From assembly GCA_903813345.2 (NCBI GenBank), contig CAIIXF020000001.1, forward strand, positions 31,846,556-31,910,555: a stretch of DNA of 64,000 bases. Direction: 5' to 3'. How positions within the stretch are numbered: position 1 is the first letter of the stretch; each line of letters begins with the position of its first letter. Positions 11,782 to 23,750 of this stretch are shown here, piece by piece. Made by a program: the position numbers and the translations under genes. The notes below the pieces were generated by a model. The model saw only the letters and a list, made by a program, of their open reading frames with translations. It was not told where the DNA came from and did not search any database. The DNA is from Owenia fusiformis. Lineage: Eukaryota > Annelida > Polychaeta > Sabellida > Oweniidae.

Positions 11782-13200
11782 CAGGGTGTTCCAAAAGTAA
11801 CAGGACTGGTGCTGGCATTTTGTCAATTCTGCACTGGGTGGCTTCAAATTTTCACAAATTCTACATTAAAGTATTGGAACTATAATTGTAAAGTTTCAGA
11901 AAAAACAATATAATGCGGGTAGAGTTATTGTTTCTATAGTAACATGACATCACAATACCCAGGGCAACTTTTTCATGAAAATATAATATCTCTAACATTT
12001 TTATATTACTGACTAGAAAGTATCTAATTCACCTATAAAAATACAACATTTCTTGTTTGCTTTATTAGTTGCTTTGTTGTAATGGTGTTGCTATGTATTT
12101 CAGATTCAAGTATGATTTCACAAGAATAATATTCCTTCAATCTCCTGGAATATCACTATGTATAACAGTCTGCACAATTCATGCTTGAGTTTTTGAAAAA
12201 CCCAATTTGAAGTCAGTCATCGACTTAGATAACATTTTCACAGTTCACATTTGCAACTGCTCCGTCAGAGCGGACAAAAAAATTAAACATTATTTTTTAT
12301 AAAAGAATTTAAAAGACCAAACACATCAACATCTCATTTATACCTTCATAGTTATGCTGAAACCATGTGTAAATATTATCGTGTCACTATATCGTGCCAT
12401 TAGAAAGTTAAACAAGAAAGGGTTCATTTTGAAGTATGATACTCCAGCACCATTTTCAATAGCTTTTCTTCCCAGCGTAATTGGACTTCAAACAGAAGTG
12501 AAAGTTACCCGCAAATGATATATCCATTGCATGGAGTAAGTAATTCTGTATGGTATAACGAAACATATGAGTTAAAAAATAAATCGTGAAGTATTCTTAG
12601 TGTTTTTATGAAAAATAGCATGCTCCGTCACAGCGGACAAATATTTCGATACCAGCCTGTGGCTATAGAGGATCTAGGTCTTGAGGTCTCAGACCATGCA
12701 CTGTACTCTTCTGATCATATATCTAATTTTTACTTAAATGGAGAACGGAATGCTAATTAGTGTGGTAAGACCTTTAAAGATGAGAATTACCTTCTCCAAG
12801 TTGTCCAATTGACCAATGGGTTCACTCATATATTTGAGTCATGGATACAGAGCGCTTCTCTTGTCCTGACCAAAGATGGGCCTATTTTTTAAAGTAGAGG
12901 ATCGGGGAATATTAAATGATGTAAATCAAATGTAATTCTCACCAGTTGTTGCATTTCAACTTTGATATTGGATGTACAAAATGCTTTAAGTCTCTGTAAC
13001 TTTCTATGTGGAATGCTGCCCCGGGTATTGTGATGTCATGTTACCATAGCAACCATAACTCTACCCGATTTTCATAATTTTGGTCAAAATGTTGCAGTTT
13101 TAGTGAAAATACATGAAAGTACATTATGTAAAATTTTGAAGACGATTGGTGCATATTTGAAAAATACCAGCACCAGTCCTGTTACTTTTGAAACACCCTG
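11782..13200. mobile_element. TA-flanked element, ~34 bp inverted ends, with nested foldback arm
   Basis: TA on both sides. The left end CAGGGTGTTCCAAAAGTAAC continues into AGGACTGGTGCTGG, and the right end carries the reverse complement with few changes. 1.42 kb, no transposase frame. A foldback arm (12.23-12.66 kb) sits inside it, so the host element is older than that insertion. Confidence 0.72.
12234..12661. mobile_element. Single arm of the CACAGG foldback family
   Basis: Matches one arm of 4543-5376: inner end cagttcacatttgcaactg, then CTCCGTCAGAGCGGACAAA, and outer end cgataccagcctgtg. Only one arm is present, so either this is a solo form or the partner was deleted. Confidence 0.65.
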
Positions 13201-13383
13201 TATTATAATTAAAGAACCTAAAGATTCGTAAGATTCTGGTAGAATTTAACACTGATGAAATATTTAGATAATAATCAATATCAATCAGAAGGAAGCACAT
13301 ACTAAAAGAAGAAAAATCCATTAGTTCTACAATGTTAGTACAGAATGTAAGATGTAAACTCCTCGTACAGTAGCATCTTAATA

Positions 13384-13570
13384 GATAGATAACAGGTAGG
13401 CAGTAGATGTCCTCAAGTCGAACTCTTATTGACTCCCAAATCAAATAGCATGTAATGAAATAGATAGATAGCATGTAATGAAATAGATAGATAACAGGTA
13501 GGCAGTAGATGTCCTCAAGTTGAACTCTAATTTACTCCCAAATCAAATAGCATGTAATGAAATAATAAAG
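13384..13570 (+). repeat. 102-bp direct duplication
   Basis: The sequence gatagataacaggtaggcag at 13384 recurs at 13486, and the following bases (agatgtcctcaagt, tcaaatagcatgtaatgaaa) repeat with few changes. A short GATA-type microsatellite lies at the join and probably seeded the duplication. Confidence 0.7.
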
Positions 13571-13916
13571 ACAGAGGCAAAAGAAGAATTTAGCACAGTC
13601 TGCACACTAGGAGAAGGTCAGTGTCTGGAACACAAATTCATATAGATAAAGAATAACACATCAAAAGCAAAAAGACCTAATGCATATTAGTGTACATGTA
13701 CAATACAAGTGTACAGTAATTGTACCAGTCTATGCCAACATACAAGTAGTATGTTCTACAGTATCTGAAATGCCCAAGACCCCTGGCTAAATTGCATATA
13801 TGACAATATACTTTTTTGAGTACAAAGTTTTTAACATAAGTACCATTTCATATTTTATATATTTACACAGTCATATATACTTATGTGTATAGTATTTATA
13901 TAAACCACAAGAATAC

Positions 13917-14139
13917 CTTGTTGGTAATATGCGCCAAGTGAGAAATAGTTTGGGATCTCCAGATTGTCAAAGGTACTTTCTGTGCCAATTGACAATGAAG
14001 TTAGGCCTTCAGGAAGAACATACTTATGTAAGTCTACCTGTAGAGCCAATTCATAACTTATGGCAATGGTATCATTAATATTTAAAAATCCTATCCTGTC
14101 ACCAGGCCTAACTCGAATTTTCCCATACTGAATGTCAAC
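13917..14139 (-). CDS. Exon 46: second half of a beta-sandwich-like domain
   Basis: Phase 0 in, phase 1 out. Begins VDIQYGKIRVRPGDRIGFLN and ends NYFSLGAYYQQG. 'Vqy-g--I-V-pGD-iGf' is typical of extracellular jelly-roll modules found in invertebrate surface proteins; I recognise the style, not a named family. It is cysteine-free, unlike the rest of the protein. It joins to X exon 47. Confidence 0.75.
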
Positions 14140-14371
14140 CTAAAAGAAAGGAAAAATGCTCAATGTGTTTTAGTCTATAATGGTTTTTATATTATATACT
14201 GTTTATTATTATGGTATGAATATGATTGAACAAGTGAGGCAGTATGTTGTGAGGTATTATTTCCTTTCTTCAAATTGCTTCTCAATCTAGATTTTAGTGA
14301 ACTTTTTATTTCTCCAGACAAGATGTTTAAAGACTTTATTAGACAATTTTCGAAATATCAAATTGACTAAC

Positions 14372-14634
14372 AGTATGTTTTCCAGGGCCACTTGGATTAT
14401 AGTATTGTTGAGCAACAAGTGTCAATTCAAGTTGCGCCTCTGTTGCTAACGTGTTCATTTGACGCCATATTTGGAACCATACAGGATTGGCTCTGATGAA
14501 ATAAGCTGTGAACTGAACAATGGTGCCATCAACTTCCACTTTGTTATCATCTAAGATAAAAACGGTATAGCCAGCCCCAGGTAGATTCTCACCTCCTGGT
14601 ACTCCATTTATTGGATGACCTACAAAGCCCAACC
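14372..14634 (-). CDS. Exon 45: first half of a beta-sandwich-like domain
   Basis: Phase 1 in, phase 0 out. Starts GLGFVGHPINGVPGG and includes VDGTIVQFTAYFIRANPVW and FQIWRQ, then NPSGPGKHT. Together with exon 46 it gives about 160 residues of alternating hydrophobic strands. It occurs only once in the window. What it binds is unknown. Confidence 0.75.
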
Positions 14635-14989
14635 CTAAAGAAAAATGTAAAATGTTGTTTTAGAATGTATAAACCTCATTTTCTCAGACTGAAAATTAAG
14701 TAGACATTAGTTTGTAAACCCTGGAAAGTAAATTGTAAAATGAATGTAACCCACTGTTATTACCACCTTCTGATTTTAATCAATTTTAAATATAACACTT
14801 GTATTCATGCAACGCTTTCTGAACTTATCTGCAACAGACAAAAAATGGAGATTAAACATAAAAGACATGGTCTGACATATGAATTGCTAATGTACAGCAC
14901 TATTATACCTTCTGTCAGAACCGATGTTCAAATATAGCTGTACTATATTATATAGCTTCAATACTTTGGGTCTGATCAACTTAATAATA

Positions 14990-15350
14990 ACATATTTTTT
15001 ATTGATTTAATTTTTGGATGATGTTACTTCTGATCAAAAGGGTATTCGGAAGAATAGAGCTTTACTCATTCAAATTAAGTATGCTTATACCTAATGGAGA
15101 AAATAGGATCTCTGCTCAAAAAGGAATTTTCAATTTAGCCACTCATTTCTAGTCCTCTTTTTCATAAGAAATGTAAAGCTGATGGTTTAGTTAAAATACC
15201 CTATGCCGATAAATTTTCAAGATAGCCAATGAATTCAAAACTGGCCACCATTTTCAGAAAAAAATGTAAATTTAATATTCAAATCTAAATTTTCACTCTA
15301 AATTTTAATTCAGATGGCTGCCACTTCTTATGAAGGACTATTTTTTGAAA
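14990..15350 (+). repeat. Decayed copy of the CCGTC-headed tandem family
   Basis: Motifs shared with 20.9-21.8 kb can be read, such as 'ctctgctcaaaaaggaattttca', 'aaaactggccaccattttcag' and 'gctgatgg'. The head is absent. The rest of the intron (14635-14990) shows nothing recognisable. Confidence 0.4.
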
Positions 15351-15420
15351 ACTGTAAAACCAGATATCAATATGCAAAACTTGAATAAATAATTAGCATG
15401 GTTTGTTGACACTATCTTAC

Positions 15421-15717
15421 CTTCTGGGGGAATGCTGTCCTCCACAATGCAGCCTTGATCCTCTGTTTGGTTTGTACACATTTCACCTTCCCAGCCAGGA
15501 AGACATATGATGCTGCCATCACTTTCATCGCACATATAATGGCCCCCACAATCATCTTTAGGTTCACAATACACATCACATGTATCATTGAAGAAATTAT
15601 CCTCACATTCACATGTAAAGTTGTTATCTTCTCCATCGATGCATGTAGCATTATTCTGGCATGGATTTGGATCACACATATTAATGTTGGTTTCATTGCA
15701 TGCTTTTCCTTCAAAAC
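15421..15717 (-). CDS. Exon 44: EGF fused to DSL
   Basis: Phase 1-1, 297 bp. Opens GFEGKAC (closing the CCC-EGF of exon 43), then MCDPNPCQNNATC, then the DSL (NFFNDTCDVYC, KDDCGGHYMC, CLPGWEGEMC). Ends VEDSIPPEG and joins to the beta-sandwich slot of exons 45-46. Confidence 0.86.
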
Positions 15718-16116
15718 CTAAACAAAATACAATATTTGATATTAAGGACAATGTATTTTCTTATGACATGCAAAGTATATTAATTAACCTCTTGAATTCT
15801 AGGCTCTAAAATTGGTTGAAACCAGAGAATTTTTCATTTTTGCCACCTTGTGATATTTTGCTACATACCTATACAACCTTAGATGCTCAACTTAGTAAAA
15901 TTAGACAGCAGAGATCATTTCTACACATTTAAAACAATTTTTGTGTAAATTGGAAAACATTTGTTCAAATAAGAGCAGTTTTAGTGAAAAATGTTTGAAA
16001 AGTTTTTTTCTTTATGGTGAAAAGTGTTTAAAATAATGAAAACTAACATGAGGAGCGATTTGTCTACATGTAGTCTACCTTTTATTGCAAAGATTTTATG
16101 TAAACAATGCACTCAC
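15718..16116. other. Intron, nothing recognised
   Basis: About 400 bp of AT-rich sequence with no frame, repeat or terminal structure I can identify. Confidence 0.5.
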
Positions 16117-16200
16117 CATCTGCACAGCAGCAGTAAAAGTCATCCGACTCAGATCCATTCCTTACACATGTTGCATTGTTCAAGCAAGCATCAACATTTA
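16117..16200 (-). CDS. Exon 43: first part of CCC-EGF
   Basis: 84 bp, phase 1-1. Encodes VNVDACLNNATC, then DDFYCCCADG. It lies directly after the lectin-type exon 42, in the position that follows X in other modules, showing that X and lectin-like domains occupy the same slot. Confidence 0.86.
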
Positions 16201-16424
16201 CTGTAATTAGTCAGAAAAATTAGTTATTTGTTTTACTTCATGTTAGAGTTTTTATTGTTTTGTACCATGATATTGTTAAATGTTATTCTATGTTGTTTTT
16301 GTTCGGTTATTGTTAAATCGATTCAAACTTCAAATACATGTAATATATATAATATATTGATGGTCACAGATTTTTATCCAGATATCTTTTGTGCAATAGT
16401 TGGAAGTAATTTACTTATTAATAC

Positions 16425-16652
16425 CTCTCTGCCAGTAACTAGCAATAGGAAACTCCTTAAAGTCCCTGACTGTGTCATTAAATTTTGCCAGTTCAAGTCC
16501 CAGTTGTTCCATCTCAAATGGTGTTTCAATGTGTGCGAAAGATGCATTGAAAGAGGCACATGTCGCATTGGCATTTGCATGTGAGGTTTGCCAATCCAAA
16601 TTCATGAAGTAGCAACTCTGCCCAACTGTAATAGTGAAACCACTTGGGCATT
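16425..16652 (-). CDS. Exon 42: N-terminal half of a C-type-lectin-like domain
   Basis: 228 bp, phase 1-1. Starts ECPSGFTITVGQSCYFMN and contains the lectin-type helix pattern W-x-x-S-H-x-x-A-x-x-x-C (WQTSHANANATC) followed by AHIETPFEMEQLG. It ends SYWQRG, before the part of a C-type lectin domain that would carry the long loop. The matching C-terminal half is upstream (exon 41), not downstream. Only 224 bp separate this exon from exon 43, with no room for the missing half. Confidence 0.82.
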
Positions 16653-16798
16653 CTGAAAAGTAAATTGGATTTTTAAATATATGTACACACTGCAAATTAA
16701 TTGAATGATTAATTTAATACTTGCCTATTATTACTATTCTAAATAAAAGTAATAAAAAATTGTTGGTCAGAGACAAATACAACATGGCCACACATTAC

Positions 16799-16918
16799 CT
16801 GATCCCTCCTTCGGTACTTCACATAATGTCTGGGTTGTACCGGTACATCCTTCAAATTTATGGATGAAGGTAGATCGTGATTCGCCACGGAAACGCCAGT
16901 TTGTGACTATCAAACACT
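16799..16918 (-). CDS. Exon 41: C-terminal half of a C-type-lectin-like domain, placed first
   Basis: 120 bp, phase 1-1. Encodes ECLIVTNWRFRGES, then GCTGTTQTLCEVPKEGSG. C-x7-C-E at the end is the classic closing motif of a C-type lectin domain. In transcription order it precedes exon 42, so the two halves are swapped. No EPN or QPD sugar-binding triplet is visible. Confidence 0.78.
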
Positions 16919-17619
16919 CTGTAATGAAGAATGTAAACTTTATTACACAATGTACAAATAATGTTGTAATAGTTTAGAGTATATTTATATTTGTTATTCA
17001 TAAAAAAAATTAGAGTATATCTCGTATATTTGTTATTTATAAAAAAATCAAAGTTTAATGTTTCTTAACAGGTTTCCATTTTCATAATATGGTCAGCGGC
17101 GTGCGTCTATGCGGTAGCTAGGCGTCGTCGGCAGTCAAAAAACAATGAGTGTTTATTTTTAAAAAGTGATCTTTTTCTTTTTTTCCAATTCTACATTTAC
17201 ATAATTTTTATACATGTATCACATTTTTGTTTTCTTATTAGCAAATATAATTTTATCAACGTTTTTCCATGCACATACATTCATAAATGTGATGTTCAAC
17301 ATTGTCTAATACATTAAAAATTACCAAAATAGAAAATTCTTTGATTTTAAAACAATTTAAAATCGCATTGCAAGGATACATATTTGTAATGTAATGTTTT
17401 ATTACTTAATACCAGTTGTTGGATTTTGGTTTTACATGTTGTCCCTAACCTGCTCCAAAAATAGTGAAGTGTCATTGTTAGGTACTCGACAACAAGGACT
17501 AAACATACCATTTCAAAGTACTAACTTCCCTTTTGAAAATATATTTCATTTTGATTGTAACAGGGGCTTTTGCCTCTAATATGGGGTCACACATTGTTGC
17601 CTTAAAAAAACTTATTGTA

Positions 17620-18234
17620 CAGGGAGGGCCAAAAAACGCCACTTTTTTTCAAGACACTATAACTTTTTTATTTTCCAACCTACATACCCCAAATTTTGCA
17701 GTTATATAGTGCCAAGGATTCTTAGTAATAATATAATGTAACAAGTCCTTCAACTGGGATTATATTTGATCTAAAAAGAGGAGTTCAATTGGTCCGCCAC
17801 CCCATTTGATGATAGATTTTAGTCGCCTTGCTGATATAGCAGTATTAATGAAATGCTAGCTATATTTTTTTCAACGTGTCTTGATTGCCAGCTTTAGTTA
17901 AGCAATTTTTTAGATTGGGTGCCTTCATACCATCTCCTGGAGACCTCCCCATACTCTATACTCACTTGGGTTTGAATTAGGGCTATTAGCTGGCGGTCAT
18001 CAGGGCGTATCAGTTTAGGAACATTTTGCAAATTATGCTTATTTCTCATTGCACACCACATGTTTAAGTGAGACGCTGGTGACATATTTTATTCAAGTAA
18101 AAGTGTATAATTCATGATCAATGGCTAGATAACAACCTCAAGTCTCATTTGGTATGTAAATTATGATTTTGTATCAAAAATTAAAAAAGTTATAGCATTT
18201 TGAAAAAAAGCGGCGGTTTTTTTGGCCCACCCTG
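17620..18234. mobile_element. TA-flanked element, CAGGGAGGGCC ends
   Basis: TA on both sides. The left end CAGGGAGGGCCAAAAAACGC continues CACTTTTTTTC and the right end is its reverse complement with few changes. 615 bp, no coding frame. It lies in the intron between exons 40 and 41. Confidence 0.72.
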
Positions 18235-18443
18235 TATATATTTTAACTTTTTCCAAATAACTGCATTTCAAGGATGATATCAATTGGTTCCCACAGGATA
18301 CAAATGTCTGCAACAGTAAAAAATCTGTAAAACGCGATGTTTTGGTGAGGATAGTCTTGATGAAATTGAATTTGTTGCCATAACTTTCAATTTTAAACAT
18401 AGGCAAGGCAATGTTACATTTATTAAATTTTATAAATACCAAC

Positions 18444-18872
18444 CTTCTATATCTACATTTGATGTAATAGACTTTGGTATAATTTCTTCAACAGTACACA
18501 ATGGCTCTTCAGATTGAATGTTACACGCATCACCTGTCCATCCACTTAAGCAATCAAAACTGCCATCAGTTTCATCACAAGTGTAGTGGCCACCACAATC
18601 ATCTCTTGGTTCACAATATGTGCCACATGTTTTATTAAAAAAGTTATCCGTACAATTACAATTGAAGGTGTTACCCTCAGTGAAACATTGAGCATTGTTT
18701 TGGCATGGATTTGGATTACACATGTCAATGATATCTTCACAATTTGTTCCACTATATCCTAGTGTGCAGTTGCAAGTGTAAGAATCTGCTGTATCAATAC
18801 ATGTTCCATTGTTCTGACAGGGATCAAATGCACACTCATCCTTCTCAATCTGGCATCTATCTCCCTCAAAGC
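18444..18872 (-). CDS. Exon 40: two EGFs with DSL
   Basis: Phase 1-1, 429 bp. Opens GFEGDRC, then ECAFDPCQNNGTC, then MCNPNPCQNNAQC running into the DSL (NFFNKTCGTYC, RDDCGGHYTC, CLSGWTGDAC). Ends SNVDIEG; the donor (GTTGGT) is weak but in frame. Upstream of lectin-type exons 41-42. Confidence 0.84.
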
Positions 18873-19707
18873 CTAAAACATCATAATATATCATGAAATG
18901 AAATAACAATACATGTATACAATAATTTATTCACTTTTGCAGGTTAAATGACCCAATTCACTTTTCTTGTTATAAATGGTCTGAATATATATGACTTTTC
19001 AGGAATATATTAAAGTTGTACTAAAACACAGCTTGTGATATTTCCCCACGCAGCATGATTTATTAAGATAAGACTATCAACCTCTGAAATGTTGTTATTT
19101 TCGCGCACTTTTTGAGGTCACCTGACCATGACGTACTGTGTGCCAAGTTATTCTGGCGCTAAATCGAAAAGTTGTTGATGCAAACTACTACGAAGGCTGA
19201 ACCAAAGTAGAAATATACATTAGTTCCACATTCGCAAGCACTCCAATAGCCAAATAAATATTTTTAGTTGATTTCTCAAAAATAAATTCTTGAGGCAATA
19301 TTATTCATTACCATATATAGATAGAAAATGTTAACCAGATAATTATATTTTGGCCTTAAAGCATTATATTCAGGTTAAAATGTTTTAACACTGGCAATGT
19401 TTGCTGTTACATAAATTACTTGCTTTCAATAGCATTTCAGCTCGATTGATTCTGCACTCAATTGCAAGTGATATTATACCCTTTGCAAAATTGATGAGAA
19501 TAGCCTCTATCATGCAATAATTGGCTCAACGTAAGAGCAAATAACTCGATTTTGAAAGCCATGGTTTCATTTTTATCTACAAAATCGTAATTCGTGGCAA
19601 ATTGTTTCAACCACACACATCAACTCTCTGCTCTGGAAAGAAATCAGTTTTGCCGCGAAAAAAGACACCTGCTGACTTTATATCCCCGATATCATGATAA
19701 AAAGAAC
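18873..19707. other. Intron, nothing recognised
   Basis: Less AT-rich in parts (19.1-19.2 kb) but without an open frame or repeat that I can assign. Confidence 0.45.
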
Positions 19708-19793
19708 TTTTGGAATTGTTTTTTTTATTAAGATTTTATTTCATTACAAGATATGACATTATACATCCCTTCAATCGCCATTTTGGAATTGTT
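19708..19793 (-). mobile_element. 60-bp retroposed insert with 13-bp target duplication
   Basis: TTTTGGAATTGTT occurs at 19708-19720 and again at 19781-19793. Between them is a 60-bp insert that, read on the minus strand, ends in AATAAAATCTTAATAAAAAA, a short A-rich tail. This is a severely 5'-truncated LINE or SINE copy. The source family cannot be named from so short a piece. Confidence 0.65.
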
Positions 19794-19917
19794 GATGGCT
19801 CACCATCATAAAGTGTTGCCTTCATACGTTAAGATAGCATGAATATATCTAAATCAAGTAAATTGGGTAGAGTACAACTTTAATCAACCATCTACATGTA
19901 GTATGAAGTATACCTAC

Positions 19918-20001
19918 CTTGGGCACAGCAGCAGTATGTGTCATTTGCACTTGTGCCATTATGTACACATGTTCCATTGTTTAAACAAATATCAACTTGT
20001 A
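19918..20001 (-). CDS. Exon 39: first part of CCC-EGF
   Basis: 84 bp, phase 1-1. Encodes VQVDICLNNGTC, then NDTYCCCAQG. Lies between lectin-type exon 38 and EGF-DSL exon 40. The upstream intron is 4.8 kb and repeat-rich. Confidence 0.85.
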
Positions 20002-20120
20002 CTGAAAATATATTAAACAAAAATAAACAAAATGAAGTATTTTTAATTTATTTTAAATCTGAGCAATCTTGCACAGTTCTTTCACACATACAATAGAATT
20101 TCCAATGAAACCCTTTTATT

Positions 20121-20915
20121 TAATTTCATTTCATTTATTTATTTTCAAACATCTGGTGAAACATACAGATAAGGCGGATGACACCCTAATGGGCATATTA
20201 TCCGCACAGAGAAGATGAACATGACAAGCAGTGTTGTGTAAATTATGTATCTCCAGCCTCACACTCCCCACCCCCATCCCCCACCCGTCAGCATGGTCTT
20301 AACAATATGGAAAGTAAACTGGGTTGCCAGTTACAGTCTCTGCAGTCTGAGCAGTATATTCGAATAAGGTTAAGTGCTTTGAAAAATGATAGGTGATGAT
20401 ATATGTTGGCTTTGCCAATTAGATGATGGAATAAAAACAATGAGCAAAAAAAAGAAAGAACGATAACAATAGCTACTAGGTAGACAGCATAAGTGAATAG
20501 CTAATTGGAGATTGTTATCATTGATTGATCAAAAATGACTTGATCTTTTTCTTGAAAAGAGGTATAGAGTTGCACTTAGTAACTTCATCAGGTAATATAT
20601 TCCATAAATCTGGTCCCTGCTTACTGATGGAATATTTGCCAATGTTTGTTCTAAAAGTTGCTGATCTGAGTTTGAATTGTTGTCTAGTCTCATGTCTATG
20701 AATAATATTGTTTGGAGTGAAGTAATAACTGAATTGGTTTTTGGATGTTGGGTCAGTGCCTTTGATACATTTGAAAAGATATGTCAGGATACTGTCTTTA
20801 AAAATTCTAAATATATTAAGAATGTTAGCATTTTTGAAGAATGGTGCTGTGTGATCTCTTAATTTACAATTTATATCGTATATTATATACATCATGTTTA
20901 TTGCATTAATTATCC
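20121..20915 (-). mobile_element. LINE fragment, C-terminal end of reverse transcriptase ORF (CR1/L2-like)
   Basis: A minus-strand frame (20518 to about 20915) encodes KLRDHTAPFFKNANILNIF, then YYFTPNNIIHRHETRQ, RTNIGKYSISKQGPDLWN and PLFKKKIKSFL. This is the usual tail of CR1/L2-type non-LTR reverse transcriptases. The 3' untranslated part runs to about 20121, where the minus strand has an AAATGAAAT-type tail. It is 5'-truncated at about 20915, next to another repeat. Only about 130 codons remain of a normally ~900-codon ORF. Confidence 0.75.
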
Positions 20916-21780
20916 CTCCAAGCGAAATTTGTGGGGGATATATGAAAGCTGTGGCCATCCGTTCGTCCATCTATCTGTGACCAATCATGACTTAATATTA
21001 ATATGGATATTTCCCATTAATTAATATGATACTGGATTTAAAAAAATGATATTAATATTGGTTAAAACCTATGATTAATTAAAAAGCGGATATGACAAAT
21101 AGATAAAATCAAAAACTATAATCTACCTACATGGTGTAGATGCAAATGAATTTATCTATATGTAAAGATTGTTGCTTCTGTTGCTCTCTAACAAAAAATG
21201 TGGGACAGTGTAAATTACAAGATGTCCATCCGTAAGTACGTTTGTCTGTCCCACCGATTTGATTCAAATTTCATAGGCTTATGCCTTATGGGTGTTGGAC
21301 CTCTGCTCAAGAGGGAATTTTAATATGGCTGCTCACTTCAAAATGGCCACCATTTTTTCATAAAAAATGTAACCTTTGATTACTCAAGCTCTAGTGGATT
21401 GATTTAGTTCAAATTTTATATGCTGATGGTTAAAGACAATGGGGCTTTGCTAAAGAAGAGATTTTAAAGATGGTCGCTATATTTTAAAATGACCGCCTTT
21501 TTTGTAAAAAACATTATCTTTGATTCAAATTTTAGATGCTGATGGTCAACGTAGCTCTGTTCGAAAAAGTATTTTCAGGATGGCGGCTGAATTTCAAAAT
21601 GGCCACATGTAAAAAATGTAATCTTTGTAAATTCAAATGCCAATTGACAGATTTGGTTCAAATTTTATATGTTGATCCCAAGGGACAATGAAGCTCTAAT
21701 TGAGAAGTCGATTTCAAGATGGCCACTGAATTTCAAAATGGCCACCATTTAAAAAAAAAATCTTCCATGAATATTTTCCG
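20916..21780 (+). repeat. CCGTC-headed tandem-repeat element
   Basis: The head near 20920-20980 (ccaagcgaaatttg, then atccgttcgtccatc) is followed from about 21240 by four units of roughly 130-150 bp with 'gatt(t/g)ggttcaaatttta(t)atgctgatgg' and 'caaaatggccacc'. Same family as 56.4-57.4 kb. Confidence 0.6.
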
Positions 21781-22899
21781 TGGTAATTGGTGGTTTGGTA
21801 ATTGTTTTTTCATGAACATGCCATGTTTTTATCATTACACTTGAGTTGTAAAATCAACAATTTTGGCAGGTTTTGTTTTTACCAAAATCTTCAAAATTGA
21901 ATCAATATTTTAACGAATGAATCCAAGCTGGATTGAGAATTAGTCTCATTAATCATAGATAAAAGAATATGACACCCCCCCCCCACCCCAAAATCTTTGA
22001 GAAAGTCAACCTTCTTGACAAAAGCTGGTTTCAGGCCTGAAATACAACCATGTTTTTACAATCTGAATATATGTTTAGTACATTCTGTACATAGTGTCAT
22101 ATGACAAAGAACTGTTTACTTAATATTTTTTTAATTGATGATTTGACCCCACAATTAAAAGTAATAATTTGTTTGCTGGGATTTGCTATCATTTAACTTT
22201 GGCACTTATGTAAAAAAGACAAAATAAGTGATAAAATCAGCTCACTGGATTCCCTTATTGCAGACTGAATAAACATTTTTACTTGGAGTAAATCCTATTT
22301 GGTTTTATTTGATCAACAATGAGTTTTTGACTTGCACTGTCTACACTCACAGACAATAATAATTACCGAAGAGGGAGCATTAGAAAGAGTAAGATTATCA
22401 TATATAATAACAATTAAGATCAGAATATTTAAGAATTGTGCAAATGAACTCTTATAATCTGTTGTAAAGAGATTAATCTTTTGACATTAATTTGAGACTT
22501 AAGACACCCAATTAACATAGAATAATGGCAACCAAATATTAAAAGATTATGCAAATGATTATTTATTCCTATTCAAAGACAAATCAATTTTAATTACTTA
22601 TACTATGTTTCATGTTTTAAGCCAAATGGTGTTGTTAACCCCCTCCCCTTCCTTCATGCAACTTCTTTTTAAATATAATATTCTTACATAGACAAATTGA
22701 ATTTTTATCACTTAGGTATAACATTTCAGTTTGCAGCCATAGGCTTGTGTTTAATCCCCCATCTCAATTTCAAGTCAAAATTCTGTAAAAGTATATACTT
22801 TTCTGTGGATTGTTTCAGATAATATGCTTATAAAAGTTGAATGGGACTTAATTTGGAGAACTTCATTTAGAAACATAATGTATTATTCATTTTTCTGCT
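21781..22899. other. Intron, nothing recognised
   Basis: AT-rich sequence with a C-run near 21970. No frame or named repeat seen. Confidence 0.4.
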
Positions 22900-23745
22900 T
22901 CCAAAAGACCAAACAAATAGCCCATGGAAAACCATGGACTTTCAAAAGATCAAAAGAATAATCATGGAAAACCATGGCTTTTGATTGCACTTTCCAAAAC
23001 ATCAAAGAAATAACCATGGAAAAGCATGGCTTTCGATTGCAATCAACCGTCTTCCATGGCTTTTGATTGCAGTTTTCTCAACTTCAAAGAAAGAAACCAT
23101 GGTTTTTGATTGTATTCTCAAATGTACGAAATGTAATTTAAGAAAATGAGTTATTTATTTCTTAAATTACTTCATATTGATTTTTAAAACTGAAAATTAA
23201 AGTATTGAAATAAAACAGAGCTTGGGCTAGTTTGACTTAATCTTTTTCAAAGGAAAGAAGTGTTTGGCCTAAAAAATAAGCAATCTCTATCTAGTCTTGA
23301 TCTACACAAAAGACCTTTGCACAATTGTTTTTGAAATCTTGTGGCCTACTCTCTGCTCTGCTGTTTCACATATTTTCTCATTTGTAAGCTGAGTCTAACA
23401 TTCAATGAATGTTCATGCTATACCTTCAAAATGAAATGTCCACCCTTTTTTCTCAATGATAAGTCTCAGTCTAACTGGGATATATCATCAAAACATTCAT
23501 TTTGGAGATTTTGGTAAATACAAATCCTACCAAAATTGTTGATTTTACATCTCCATGACACATCCATTAAAAACCAATTACCAAACCAACAATTACCACG
23601 GAAAATCATGGTAAATATCCATGGAAGATTACCATGGGCATCCATGAATTTCCATGGAAAATAACATGGAAAACCATGAATTTCCATGGAAAACCATGGA
23701 TTACCATGGGCGCACCATGGAATACCATGGTTACCATGGCTTTTT
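22900..23745. repeat. CCATGG-rich palindromic repeat region
   Basis: Two dense patches, 22920-23110 and 23600-23745, consist of variants of 'ttccatggaaaaccatgg'. The second patch has about seven CCATGG palindromes in 110 bp. The patches flank a less repetitive stretch (23120-23590). No coding sense was found. Confidence 0.6.
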
Positions 23746-23750
23746 TCTTA

